From positions 186,001-250,000 of the forward strand of contig NZ_PXNS01000003.1 of the NCBI RefSeq assembly GCF_003045775.1: a stretch of 64,000 bases of DNA, read 5' to 3'. This document shows, one piece after another, positions 1 through 8,323 of this stretch. Under the pieces are notes generated by a model that saw only the letters and a list, made by a program, of their open reading frames with translations, was not told where the DNA came from and did no database searches. The translations under genes and the position numbers were made by a program. The stretch's first letter is position 1. Each line of letters begins with the position of its first letter. The stretch is from Halomonas litopenaei (lineage in GTDB: Bacteria > Pseudomonadota > Gammaproteobacteria > Pseudomonadales > Halomonadaceae).

Positions 1-1274
1 GTGGCAACTGGAAGGGCTACAGCGGCGAGCGTATTCGCGACGTGGTCAACATCGGCATCGGCGGCTCCGACCTCGGCCCCAACATGGCCAGCCGCGCCCT
101 GCTCAAGTACCGCCAGGCGGACCTGAACTTCCACTTCGTCTCCAACGTGGACGGCGCGCATATCCAGAAGGTGCTGAGCCGCCTCGACCCGGCCACCACC
201 CTGTTTATCGTCTCGACCAAGACCTTTTCCACCCAGGAGACGCTGCTCAACGCCCGCACCGCACGGCGCTGGTTTGTCGAGAACGCCGGCGATGACGCCG
301 ACATCGGCGCTCACTTCATCGCCGCCTCGACCAACCGCAAGGCCGCCATGGAGTTCGGCATCCGCGAGGAGAACGTGTTCGAATTCTGGGCCTGGGTCGG
401 CGGTCGCTATTCGATGTGGTCCTCGATCGGCCTGCCCATCGCCCTGGCGATCGGCTATGAAGGCTTCATCGAGATGCTCGAAGGCGCCTACGAGATGGAC
501 CAGCACTTCCAGAACGCCCCGCTCGGCGAGAACATGCCGGTGCTGATGGCGCTGATCGGTATCTGGTACATCAACTTCGTCGGTGCCGAGACCCAGGCCA
601 TCGTGCCCTACGACCAGGCCCTGCATCAGCTGCCGGCCTTCCTGCAGCAGCTCGACATGGAGTCCAATGGCAAGTCGGTCGACATCTTCGGTCGCCCGGT
701 AGACTACAAGACCGGCCCCATCGTGTGGGGGCAGACCGGCTCCAACGGCCAGCACGCCTTCTTCCAGCTGTTGCACCAGGGCACCCGCTACGTGCCCATC
801 GACTTCATCGCCTCGCTGAAGCCCGAGCCCGGCGTCGAGGACCACCACTTCGCCCTGCTCACCAACATGCTGGCCCAGGCCAACGCCTTTATGGAAGGCA
901 GCAGCAAGGGCGGTGACCTGGACCCCTACAGCTGCCCCGGCAACCGCCCCTCCAGCGTGCTGCTGCTCGACGAACTGACACCGCGCAACCTGGGCGCGCT
1001 GATCGCGCTCTACGAGCACAAGGTGTTCGTCCAGGGGGTGATCTGGAACATCAACTCCTTCGATCAGTGGGGTGTCCAGCTGGGCAAGCGCATCGCCGGC
1101 GAGATCAGCGAGAAGATCGACGAGCGCAGCCAGGACTTCGACGCCTCGACCCAAGGACTGCTGGGCCTGGTGCGGGAGCACTTCCAGGCGCCCGGCAAGA
1201 GCGTGGAAAAGGCCGCCGAAAAGGCAGCGAAGAAGACCGCCAAGCCCGCCGGCAAGGACGCCAAGGCCAAGTAA
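1..1274 (+). CDS. pgi: Glucose-6-phosphate isomerase, 3' part (5' end outside window)
   Basis: Cytosolic enzyme that interconverts glucose 6-phosphate and fructose 6-phosphate in glycolysis and gluconeogenesis. The frame is open from the first bases, and the first visible residues ([20 protein letters not shown]) already match the middle of Pgi, so about 130-140 N-terminal residues lie left of the window. The three catalytic regions are visible: the Glu in MESNGK, the His in SNGQHAFFQ and the Lys in QWGVQLGK. The C-terminus carries a Lys/Ala-rich tail (about 25 residues after VREHFQ) that is longer than in E. coli and looks disordered. The neighbouring crcB genes are convergent. Identification is secure; only the start is missing. 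Confidence 0.97.
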   Translation, partial: GNWKGYSGERIRDVVNIGIGGSDLGPNMASRALLKYRQADLNFHFVSNVDGAHIQKVLSRLDPATTLFIVSTKTFSTQETLLNARTARRWFVENAGDDADIGAHFIAASTNRKAAMEFGIREENVFEFWAWVGGRYSMWSSIGLPIALAIGYEGFIEMLEGAYEMDQHFQNAPLGENMPVLMALIGIWYINFVGAETQAIVPYDQALHQLPAFLQQLDMESNGKSVDIFGRPVDYKTGPIVWGQTGSNGQHAFFQLLHQGTRYVPIDFIASLKPEPGVEDHHFALLTNMLAQANAFMEGSSKGGDLDPYSCPGNRPSSVLLLDELTPRNLGALIALYEHKVFVQGVIWNINSFDQWGVQLGKRIAGEISEKIDERSQDFDASTQGLLGLVREHFQAPGKSVEKAAEKAAKKTAKPAGKDAKAK

Positions 1275-1292
1275 GCAGGGCGGAGGCGGAAG

Positions 1293-1317
1293 GTGCCGAG
1301 CATCGAGTGCTCGGCAC
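1293..1317 (+). terminator. Stem-loop downstream of pgi
   Basis: A perfect 10-bp inverted repeat, GTGCCGAGCA / TGCTCGGCAC, with a 5-nt loop lies 18 bp after the pgi stop. A second small palindrome (CCCGCCATGGCGGG) follows at about 1321-1334. Neither is followed by a T-run, so this may be an RNA-stabilising or factor-dependent end, not a classical intrinsic terminator. Confidence 0.5.
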
Positions 1318-1414
1318 GGGCCCGCCATGGCGGGCACCCAGCGACGGGCAAGAAAAGATCGAGAATGACCAACGGGCCACCCCGGAGTCTGCGCTCCAGG
1401 GTGGCCCGCCTAGG

Positions 1415-1474
1415 TCTGGCTCGCGCTGTTCTGGCTCGCGCTGGTCTGGCCCTCCGTCCGCTGGCTCGCGGGGG
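1415..1474. repeat. Degenerate 15-bp tandem repeat between pgi and crcB
   Basis: Four 15-bp units built on TCTGGCTCGCGCTGK run from 1415 to 1474. The first two differ at the last base and the last two are more diverged. The stretch lies between convergent genes and has no convincing ORF. It is one of several short tandem arrays in this window, most of which sit just after stop codons. Confidence 0.6.
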
Positions 1475-1529
1475 CCGGAATAGCGGGATTGCGCCTGGTG
1501 TGAGCGCCTGGCTTGCCGAGACGAGGCCT

Positions 1530-1592
1530 GGGCTACTTAAACGACCGCCGGGGCTACTCTGACGAGCGTCAGGGCTACTCGGACGAGCCTCT
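1530..1592. repeat. 21-bp tandem repeat x3 spanning the crcB stop codon
   Basis: Three units with an exact 21-bp period (1530-1550, 1551-1571, 1572-1592) each begin GGGCTACT. The third unit is the 3' end of crcB on the minus strand and contains its TAG stop. The two others lie downstream of the gene and repeat the stop region, with divergence in the second half of each unit. Confidence 0.75.
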
Positions 1593-1994
1593 GACCAGGG
1601 CCCGCCGTGCGCTGACGTCACCGGCCCAGGCCGCCGCCAGCCATAGCGGCACGCTCAGCACCACATAGGCCAGCGCCAGCCAGGGGCTGCCGCCGGTGGC
1701 CAGGCGGGCCGCTTCGAGGCTGAACAGCGAAAAGGTGGTGAAACCTCCACAGAAGCCCGCCACGACAAGCGGATGAAGGCTCGCCAGCCGAGGGCTGTCG
1801 CTCAGGGCCGCATGGGTAGCAAAGCGGGCAATCAACCAGGATCCCAGCACGTTGACCAGCAGGGTCGCCCAGGGAAAGGACGACGCCACCAGGCCCGAGA
1901 CCGCGACGCCGGTCAAGAGGCGACACACCGATCCCAGGGCGCTGCCAAGGCCCACCGCCAGATAGAGCCGCCAGACGCTTGTTGCCTGACTCAT
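1575..1994 (-). CDS. crcB: Fluoride channel CrcB, first copy
   Basis: Small inner-membrane fluoride exporter (Fluc family) of about 139 residues with four hydrophobic segments. Family motifs are clear: GLGSALGSVCRLL in helix 1, FPWATLLVNVLGSW in helix 2 and GFCGGFTTFSLFS in helix 3 (the Phe-box and TFS region of the fluoride pore). I chose the ATG at 1994 because GAGGGGAG lies just upstream; a longer in-frame extension has no ribosome site. It lies 22 bp after a second crcB gene on the same strand, so the two are probably co-transcribed. Fluc channels are antiparallel dimers, and paired genes usually encode a heterodimer in other bacteria. The 3' end belongs to a 21-bp tandem repeat. Confidence 0.93.
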   Translation of the reverse strand: MSQATSVWRLYLAVGLGSALGSVCRLLTGVAVSGLVASSFPWATLLVNVLGSWLIARFATHAALSDSPRLASLHPLVVAGFCGGFTTFSLFSLEAARLATGGSPWLALAYVVLSVPLWLAAAWAGDVSARRALVRGSSE

Positions 1995-2016
1995 GCTTCT
2001 CCCCTCTGCCGACACC

Positions 2017-2385
2017 TCACAGGCCACCCCCGAGGGCAAGCCCCGCCACCACGGCGCCCAGGCCGGCCAGCAGGGTCAAAGAGACGTTGAGCGCCGCCGC
2101 TGCATGACGACCTTCGCGCATCAGGTCCAGAGTCTGCAGACTGAAGGAGGACACCGTGGTGAAGCCGCCCATCACCCCGCTCAGCAGCATGAGTGCCGCG
2201 GTCGAGCCTGCCACCAGGCGACTGGCCAGCAGGCCGATCACTAAGGCTCCCAGCAGATTGACGATCAGGGTCCCCCAGGGGAAGCGCACTCCCCAGGCGG
2301 CCGCTGCCCGGCGACTGACGAACAGTCGCCCCATGCCTCCTGCGGCGCCCCCCAGCGCTACCGCTGCCAGCGTCCACCACTCCAT
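2017..2385 (-). CDS. crcB: Fluoride channel CrcB, second copy (promoter-proximal)
   Basis: A 122-residue Fluc-type protein with the family signatures FPWGTLIVNLLGA and GVMGGFTTVSSFS and an N-terminal GGAAGGMGRLF loop. It precedes the first copy by 22 bp on the minus strand. The start is placed at the ATG at 2385 (MEWWTL); a GTG one codon upstream is equally possible, and the ribosome site is weak. The two paralogues differ clearly in sequence, which fits either a heterodimeric channel or two homodimers. I looked upstream for the fluoride riboswitch and did not find a convincing one. Confidence 0.92.
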   Translation of the reverse strand: MEWWTLAAVALGGAAGGMGRLFVSRRAAAAWGVRFPWGTLIVNLLGALVIGLLASRLVAGSTAALMLLSGVMGGFTTVSSFSLQTLDLMREGRHAAAALNVSLTLLAGLGAVVAGLALGGGL

Positions 2386-2580
2386 CACCAATCGCCTCGG
2401 CCAAAACCGCCATGGTATGCAAATACCTGGGCGATGTCGTGACCGGTGGCAATACCGCTGGACCTCGCCCTCGGCGTGGCGAAACGGGCTGATCGCAGAT
2501 GGCCCGTAAAGCGACAAGGCACAAACAATGCCGAGCCTCGGAAGGCGGGAGATCAAAGATGCTGAAGGTGCTGAAAATCT

Positions 2581-2652
2581 AAAAAAAACGCCGCCCGAGG
2601 GGGCGGCGAAGTTGTGCTTGCCTAGCAGGGATGAAGCGCATGGGATGCGTTC
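2581..2652 (-). ncRNA. Candidate small RNA, minus strand, upstream of the MscS-type gene
   Basis: A GC hairpin at 2589-2608 (CGCCGCCC / GGGCGGCG, loop of 4) is followed on the minus strand by eight consecutive U. This is a textbook intrinsic terminator, but no minus-strand gene ends there. On the minus strand a possible -35 (TTGTAC, 2683-2688), an 18-bp spacer and a -10 (CATATT, 2659-2664) would give a transcript of about 72 nt. Seen: terminator and promoter-like boxes. Inferred: the RNA. It could instead be the end of a longer antisense leader transcript. Confidence 0.4.
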
Positions 2653-2682
2653 ACGATCAATATGGCACAGAATTGGCAATCC

Positions 2683-2715
2683 GTACAACTTTTGTACATC
2701 CTTGATTGCGTACAA
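2683..2715. promoter_or_regulatory. GTACAA/TTGTAC repeats upstream of ybiO-like gene
   Basis: GTACAA (2683-2688) and TTGTAC (2692-2697) form an inverted repeat with a 3-bp spacer, and a third GTACAA lies at 2710-2715. This resembles an operator. Similar TGTACA boxes occur before the chalcone-isomerase-like gene at 27.1 kb. No regulator is identified. The rest of the 2386-2804 gap holds only the candidate small RNA and the ribosome site AGGAGA at 2791. Confidence 0.4.
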
Positions 2716-2804
2716 GCGGCAAACGGGCATGTTAGCCTGCGACAGATTCGTCCAAGGACGCCCCTCTGCCCCGACGGGCCCACCCATCAAAGGAGAAGGT
2801 TTGC

Positions 2805-5183
2805 GTGATGCGATCACGACTCTGCTCTCGACTCTTCAGCGTGCTGATGCTCGCGCTCGTGCTGCTCGCGGGACCTGCCATCGCCCAGCAGGGCGGTGAC
2901 GCCAGCGGCTCTGGCGGTTCCTCCAGTGACGGTCCGGCCTACTCGACCCTGGCCGACCTGCTGGAAAACGAACAGGCCCGCAGCCAGCTGATCGAACAAC
3001 TGCGACAGATGGCGGAAAACGCCCCCGAGCAGGCCCAGGCCGCCGGTGAACAGGCCGTCGACAGCGCCGCCGAGGCCACCCTGCCCAAGCAACTGGCGGA
3101 CATGACCAGCCGAGTGGTCAGCGAGTTCGGCAATCAGTTCGAGAATCTCGCCGCCATCTTCGGTGGCATGATCGACGGCGCCCTGACCGAAGGCGAACTC
3201 AACTTCGATCTGTTCACCCAGGCGGCGATCAACCTCGGCCTGGTGATTCTGGCGACCTTTGTGCTGTTCGTGATCATCAGGCGTCTGGTCAGGCCACTGT
3301 TCACGCGGTTGAGCCAATATTCGCAGAACGGTCAGAACCTCAACCCCACCATCCGCCTGGTGCTGTGCGTGGTGCTGGCGGTGATCGTGGACGCCGCCGT
3401 GGTGGGTCTTGCCTACGTCGGCGGCAACCTGGCCGCCACCTTCGCCATCGGTGAGACGGGCAGCCTGTCGACCCGGGCGTCGCTGTTCCTCAATGCCTTC
3501 CTGGTCATCGAGCTGTTGAAGGCGGCCGTGCGCATGCTGTTCGCCTCACGCTACGAGGGCCTGCGACTGCTGCCCATCACCGCTCCCAGCGCGTCCTACT
3601 GGAATCGCTGGATCGCCCGGCTGATTGGCCTTACCGGCTACGGCCTGATGGTGGTGGTCCCGTTGATCAACACCTACCTGTCTTACCGTGTCGGTGAGGG
3701 CATCGGCGCTCTGATCATGATCGGCGCCTACCTGTACGCCATCACCGTGGTGCTGATCAATCGCAGCCGCCTGCGCGATGGGCTGTTCGATGCTGCCGTC
3801 AGGTCCAGCCTGTCGGCCTCCCGTGTCGCGCTGCGCCTGCTCGGCCGCATCTGGCATCTGCTGGCGATCACCTACTTCACCGTGGTACTGGTGCTGACCC
3901 TGACACGCCCCGAGGACGCCCTGCCGTTCGTGCTGATCGCGACCCTCAAGACCCTCGGTATCGTGCTGGCTGCCATGCTGGTGTCGCGCCTGCTGGCCCA
4001 GGCCATCGGTCGTCGCATCACCCTGTCCGGTGAGCTGCGCAAGAAGCTGCCGTTGCTCGAGGCACGCCTCAACTCCTATGTCCCGACGATGCTGCGCGCC
4101 TTCAACGTGCTGATCCTGATCGTCGCCGCCATGGCCCTGCTCAACGCCTGGGGCGTGTTCGACATGGCCACCTGGTACGCCTCCGAAGCGGGTCGTGTGC
4201 TGGTCAGCCAGGTGATCAACGTGGCCATCATCCTGATCGTCGCCGCGGCGGTCTGGATCGGCCTTGCCAGCCTGATCGAACACAAGCTGAACCCGACCAC
4301 CGGCCGCGGCATGCCCTCGGCCCGGGCCCAGACGCTGCTGTCGCTGTTCCGCAATGCTCTGGCCATCGCCATCGTCACCATGACGGCGATGATCGTGCTG
4401 TCGGAAATCGGCATCAACATCGGACCGCTGATCGCCGGTGCCGGTGTGCTCGGTCTGGCCATCGGTTTCGGCGCCCAGAAGCTGGTGCAGGACATCATCA
4501 CCGGTATCTTCATCCAGGTGGAAAACGCCATGAATACCGGCGACGTGGTGACCCTGGGCGGCATCACCGGCACCGCCGAGAAGCTCAGCATCCGCTCGGT
4601 GGGTATCCGTGACCTGCACGGCACCTACCATCTGGTGCCGTTCTCCAGCGTCGATGTGGTCTCCAACTACATGCGTGGCTTCGGCTACCATGTGGGCGAA
4701 TACGGCGTCGCCTACCGCGAGAACGTGGACGAGGCGATCGTCGCCCTGCGCAACGCCTTCGACGAACTGTCCTCCGACGAGGACCTCAAGTCCGAGATCC
4801 TCGAACCCCTCGAGGTGGCCGGTGTCATCGCCCTGGCCGACAGCTCGGTCAACATCAGGGTGCGCATCAAGACCACCCCGGGCAACCAGTGGGCGGTGGG
4901 CCGTGCCTACAACCGTCTGGTCAAGCTGCACCTGGACGAGGCGGGCATCGAGATCCCCTTCCCGCACACCACGATCTTCTTTGGCGAAGACAAGCAGGGC
5001 CAGGCGCCCGCCGCCAACCTGCGCCTGGTCGAGAAGGATGTGGTGGCCACCGGCGAAGCCAGGGATACCGCACCGCTGCCCGGCGAGGACGGCAGTATCG
5101 ACTCGCCCCGCGAGCACGAGACCCGCGAGGATGCCGAGACCAACGCCAAGTTCAGGGGCGACTACGACCCCGACGGCAACTGA
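2805..5183 (+). CDS. ybiO: Mechanosensitive channel, MscS family, YbiO type
   Basis: Large inner-membrane mechanosensitive channel that should release solutes on hypo-osmotic shock, fitting a halophile. It has 792 residues: signal peptide 1-27, a Q/A-rich periplasmic segment (about 30-130) including ADLLENEQARSQLIEQLRQM, close to E. coli YbiO, several membrane helices (about 145-560), and the MscS pore helix with GAGVLGLAIGFGAQKLVQDI around 545-565. The cytoplasmic beta and alpha/beta domains follow, then an acidic tail. Length and the N-terminal region match YbiO (741 aa) better than MscS or MscK. GTG at 2805 (8 nt after AGGAGA) or ATG at 2808 may be used. It stands alone, with its own strong terminator. 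Confidence 0.88.
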   Translation: MMRSRLCSRLFSVLMLALVLLAGPAIAQQGGDASGSGGSSSDGPAYSTLADLLENEQARSQLIEQLRQMAENAPEQAQAAGEQAVDSAAEATLPKQLADMTSRVVSEFGNQFENLAAIFGGMIDGALTEGELNFDLFTQAAINLGLVILATFVLFVIIRRLVRPLFTRLSQYSQNGQNLNPTIRLVLCVVLAVIVDAAVVGLAYVGGNLAATFAIGETGSLSTRASLFLNAFLVIELLKAAVRMLFASRYEGLRLLPITAPSASYWNRWIARLIGLTGYGLMVVVPLINTYLSYRVGEGIGALIMIGAYLYAITVVLINRSRLRDGLFDAAVRSSLSASRVALRLLGRIWHLLAITYFTVVLVLTLTRPEDALPFVLIATLKTLGIVLAAMLVSRLLAQAIGRRITLSGELRKKLPLLEARLNSYVPTMLRAFNVLILIVAAMALLNAWGVFDMATWYASEAGRVLVSQVINVAIILIVAAAVWIGLASLIEHKLNPTTGRGMPSARAQTLLSLFRNALAIAIVTMTAMIVLSEIGINIGPLIAGAGVLGLAIGFGAQKLVQDIITGIFIQVENAMNTGDVVTLGGITGTAEKLSIRSVGIRDLHGTYHLVPFSSVDVVSNYMRGFGYHVGEYGVAYRENVDEAIVALRNAFDELSSDEDLKSEILEPLEVAGVIALADSSVNIRVRIKTTPGNQWAVGRAYNRLVKLHLDEAGIEIPFPHTTIFFGEDKQGQAPAANLRLVEKDVVATGEARDTAPLPGEDGSIDSPREHETREDAETNAKFRGDYDPDGN

Positions 5184-5206
5184 CAGACCTTACCTGCAAC
5201 GCTTCT

Positions 5207-5233
5207 GGGGCGGCCTACGGGCCGCCCCTTTTT
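5207..5233 (+). terminator. Intrinsic terminator of ybiO-like gene
   Basis: Perfect 9-bp stem GGGGCGGCC / GGCCGCCCC with tetraloop TACG, followed by five T, 24 bp after the stop codon. Confidence 0.92.
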
Positions 5234-5265
5234 ATTGATCGAATCGCCAGGGTGCCGAGCCCTGA

Positions 5266-5321
5266 CGCCACAGCCCGGACGACACAGGCGTGGCGCCACA
5301 ACTCTGACAACACAGGCGTGG
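5266..5321. repeat. 28-bp direct repeat x2 between ybiO-like gene and hemY
   Basis: Two adjacent 28-bp units (5266-5293 and 5294-5321) both begin CGCCACA and end ACACAGGCGTGG, with a few differences in between. They lie in the convergent intergenic region and appear noncoding. Confidence 0.65.
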
Positions 5322-5418
5322 CGGCAGCTGCACGCCGGGCCTGTTCTCGCCTTCAGTACGGTGACGCCACGCCGCCGCCCCCTTGACTGGCGCGGCGCAC
5401 GAGACCCACCCACCAGGA

Positions 5419-5466
5419 CCACAAACGCCACGGGCGGGGCCGAAGCCCCGCCCGTGGCGTTTGTGG
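5419..5466 (-). terminator. 22-bp perfect inverted repeat after hemY
   Basis: Arms of 22 bp (5419-5440 and 5445-5466) with a CGAA loop give a very stable hairpin 29 bp beyond the hemY stop on the minus strand. There is no long T-run, but it sits exactly where the hemCDXY transcript should end and could also block read-through from the other side. Confidence 0.8.
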
Positions 5467-5494
5467 GTACTGCGTAGTAGATCGAACGCCTGGC

Positions 5495-6721
5495 TCAGGC
5501 CTGCTGAGCGTCGCTCGGCTGCGGCAACGAGGGCAACGACTTGTCGAGCAGCTCGACGCTCTGGCGATAGTAGAGCTGGCTCTTGTTGTGCTCGCCCAGG
5601 TTGGCATAGAGCCGCGCCAGCTCGGCACAGACCACTCCGCTGGGACGTTGACGCTGGCTCGCCTCGAAGTACTCCTGGGCCTTGCCCCAGTAAGCGTTGC
5701 GCAGCGCCAGGCGACCCAGGGTCAACAGCAGGTCGGGATCGTTGGGACGCTCCTGCAGCCACTTCTCGGCGGTCACCAGCTGACGCGAAGCGTCCACCCC
5801 AAGCAGGCCATAGCGCAGCACCAGACGGCTGTCCCAGTTGGTCTTGAGCGAGTGGCGCAGCAGTTTCTCGGCGATCACCTGTTCGTCGCAGCGCACCAGC
5901 GTCTCGACGTAGAGCACCAGCAGGTCGATGTTGGTACGCAGGTACTCGGGCATGTCGGACCACAGGTTGCGCACCCGCTCGATATCCTCGGGATTGCGCG
6001 TCTCCTGCAGGATCAGCTCGCGGTAGGCCTGCAGCTCGAGCTGTTCACGCTCTTCCCGGGCGATCAGCTGCTGGTCGGCCAGACGCGGCAGCAGGCGACG
6101 CAGGCCATCCCAGTCGCTGACGCTGATATAGGCGGCCTTGAGCTGCTTGAGCACCTGGGGATGGCGCGGCAGATGACGGTCCAGGCGGGTCAGGATCGCC
6201 AGTGCTTCCTCGTACTGCTGGCGGTCCAGCATCAGCTGGGCCTGCATCATGCCCACCGCGGGATCGGCGCCGTCGGTGGAGATGTGGGCCCGCTTCAGCA
6301 GGGTGTCGGCCTGGTCATAGCGGCCCTGGTAGTGGGCCGCCAGGGCGGCAGACAGGTAGTTGACCAGCGGGGTGCTGGAGTCATCGGCGGCCTTGACCAG
6401 GGCCTTCTCGGCGCGCTTCCAGCGGCCTTCGGCCAATGCCACCAGGCCGCGCACGGTGCGCTTCATCGCGGTGCGATTGCGTGCCCGCGAGTTCCACACC
6501 TTGAAGCGGCTGACCGGACGGCTCAGGCGGAACAGCACGCGCAGGGCAAAGTGCAGCACCATGAACAGGGCCAGCAGGATCACCAGGCCAAACCAGAACG
6601 AAGTCTGGAAGGAGGTGTCGCCCACCCGCACCAGCCAGTAGCCGGGCACCGACATCATCAGCTGACCGAACAGCGCCCCGAGCGCGAGGCCAACGACAAT
6701 GAGCAGGATCAGCTTTCTCAT
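5495..6721 (-). CDS. hemY: HemY, TPR protein of haem biosynthesis cluster
   Basis: Inner-membrane protein of 408 residues with two N-terminal membrane helices (about 3-25 and 40-62) followed by tetratricopeptide repeats. The start, RKLILLIVVGLALGALFGQL, is typical of proteobacterial HemY. This is not the protoporphyrinogen oxidase of Gram-positives that shares the name. The precise role is unsettled; family knowledge links it to late or regulated haem synthesis and complex assembly. It overlaps hemX by 4 bp (ATGA), as the last gene of hemC-hemD-hemX-hemY. A long perfect hairpin follows. Confidence 0.95.
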   Translation of the reverse strand: MRKLILLIVVGLALGALFGQLMMSVPGYWLVRVGDTSFQTSFWFGLVILLALFMVLHFALRVLFRLSRPVSRFKVWNSRARNRTAMKRTVRGLVALAEGRWKRAEKALVKAADDSSTPLVNYLSAALAAHYQGRYDQADTLLKRAHISTDGADPAVGMMQAQLMLDRQQYEEALAILTRLDRHLPRHPQVLKQLKAAYISVSDWDGLRRLLPRLADQQLIAREEREQLELQAYRELILQETRNPEDIERVRNLWSDMPEYLRTNIDLLVLYVETLVRCDEQVIAEKLLRHSLKTNWDSRLVLRYGLLGVDASRQLVTAEKWLQERPNDPDLLLTLGRLALRNAYWGKAQEYFEASQRQRPSGVVCAELARLYANLGEHNKSQLYYRQSVELLDKSLPSLPQPSDAQQA

Positions 6722-8298
6722 GCGTTATCTCCCTGGCCGGAAGCGCCCGCTTCGAAGCGCTGCTCGATGAACCGGGCCAGCGCCTGCTGGGAAGCGCTGA
6801 TATCGGGAAGCTCCGGGCGGATGGACTTGCCCTTGAGCTCGCCCAGACGAGCGATCACCGACTGCACCGACTCGTCGTCGACGTCGTAGTAGCCTTCGAG
6901 CAGGGTGATGGCCTTGTCGAGGCTGGCCTCGTACAGGCCGGTCTCTTCCTTGAGCAGGGCCAGCTGGGACTGCTCCAGCACCAGACGCAGGCTCTGGCGC
7001 AGGTAGGACTCCTGCTCCGGGGTGATCAGGGCTTCCAGCGCCTGGTCGTGGTGACGCACCGTCACCAGCTCCTTGAGCTCTTCACCGACCCGTGCCAGCT
7101 GCTCCTGCCAGGCACCGGAAGGAGCCTCCTCGATGGTGGTATCGGCGGTGAACTGCTCGATGTCCTGGGCCAGCGGCAGGCCGGCGATCTGCTCCTGCTG
7201 GGCGTTCAGGGCCAGGTAGAGGCCAGTCCGGTCAACCTTGGGCACCGTCTGCAGGGCGGCAAGCTCCTCGGCGATGGCGCGGCGCACCGGGACCAGTGCC
7301 GGATTGTTGGCCTCTTCCAGGCGAGCGTCGGCGGTGCGCAGCAGCGCCGCAGCACCTTCGACATCACGCTCGAGCTGCAGGCGCTGATTGGCCAGACGCA
7401 GCAGGTAGGCGGCCTCGGCGTGCAGCCAGTCACGCTCGTCGGCGTTCTGTTCCTTGGACAGCTCGGCCAGTACCCGATCCAGGGTCTGGTTGACGTCGGA
7501 CTTGTAGGCGTCGAAGTCGCTCTTGATGCCGTCCACCGCCTGGCCCATGGTCTCGCGACGCTCGGCAAGGCCGCTTTCCAGCTGGGACGACAGCTCCTGG
7601 ACCTCGGCCACGCTGGGGCTGTTCTGCTTGAGCTGGTCGATGCGCGCGGACATCGCCTGCTGCAGCTGCCAGCCCTTCCAGCCGACAAAGGCCACACCGG
7701 CGATCAGGATCAGCACCAGCACCAGGGCCACGACGCCGGCCTTGCCGCCACCAGAGCTGCTACCAGAGCCACCGGAAGACGAGGTCGCAGCGCCGGCGGA
7801 AGCCCCACCGTTACCACCCTTGCCTGCCGCTGGGCTGGGCTTGTTGTCACTGGGCTTGTTGTCACTAGCTTTGGCGCCACTGGCCTTGGTGTCACTGGAC
7901 TTGCCATCGCCGGGCTTGCCGGCACTGGCCTTGCCGCTGTTGTCGGGCTTGCTGGCACTTGGCTTGCTGGCACTGTCCCCGGCGGCGCCCTTCGCTGCAA
8001 CCGGAGCGGCGTCACTCGGCGTGGCCTTGGCGGTGCCTGCGCTCGACGATGTGGCGCCGGCAGGCGATGAGCCGCCCGTCGCCGCAGCGGGTGTGGAGGA
8101 TGCCGCGCTGGCACTGGACGAAGTGGATCCGGTCGAGCTGCTGCCACTCTTGTCGCGACGCCGCGACCGCCGCTGGGAGCCCCCCTTGCCCGCGCCGCCC
8201 TTCGAGGCGTCCGTGCCTGAGGTCGCGCTTCCTGTGCCCTGCTGGCCGGAAGCGGACGGGGTCTGCTGCTCGTCCTGATCGTGCTGTTGGTTGCTCAT
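6718..8298 (-). CDS. hemX: HemX, uroporphyrinogen-cluster membrane protein
   Basis: Membrane protein of 526 residues in the hem operon. The first 185 residues or so are extremely low in complexity, made of Ser, Ala, Gly, Lys, Asp and Pro with short repeats such as SDNKPSDNKPS. A single membrane helix follows at about 190-210, then a periplasmic coiled coil (about 215-290) and the conserved HemX domain. The family was once annotated as a uroporphyrinogen methyltransferase, but no SAM-binding motif is visible here. The disordered N-terminus is longer than in E. coli HemX (393 aa). The gene overlaps hemY by ATGA and lies 25 bp after hemD. Confidence 0.93.
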   Translation of the reverse strand: MSNQQHDQDEQQTPSASGQQGTGSATSGTDASKGGAGKGGSQRRSRRRDKSGSSSTGSTSSSASAASSTPAAATGGSSPAGATSSSAGTAKATPSDAAPVAAKGAAGDSASKPSASKPDNSGKASAGKPGDGKSSDTKASGAKASDNKPSDNKPSPAAGKGGNGGASAGAATSSSGGSGSSSGGGKAGVVALVLVLILIAGVAFVGWKGWQLQQAMSARIDQLKQNSPSVAEVQELSSQLESGLAERRETMGQAVDGIKSDFDAYKSDVNQTLDRVLAELSKEQNADERDWLHAEAAYLLRLANQRLQLERDVEGAAALLRTADARLEEANNPALVPVRRAIAEELAALQTVPKVDRTGLYLALNAQQEQIAGLPLAQDIEQFTADTTIEEAPSGAWQEQLARVGEELKELVTVRHHDQALEALITPEQESYLRQSLRLVLEQSQLALLKEETGLYEASLDKAITLLEGYYDVDDESVQSVIARLGELKGKSIRPELPDISASQQALARFIEQRFEAGASGQGDNA

Positions 8299-8323
8299 CT
8301 GTCGCTAGCCCTTTTAGAGATCT

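Noticed and set aside
2386..2560. Fluoride riboswitch upstream of crcB
   Set aside because: Fragments such as GGCGATG and GGCTGATC are present, but on the plus strand and not in the order or spacing of the crcB RNA motif.
3546..5117. Long antisense open frame (523 codons) within the ybiO-like gene
   Set aside because: It is rich in His, Gln, Asp and Gly, as expected from the antisense of a GC-rich membrane protein gene. The sense protein has clear MscS homology.
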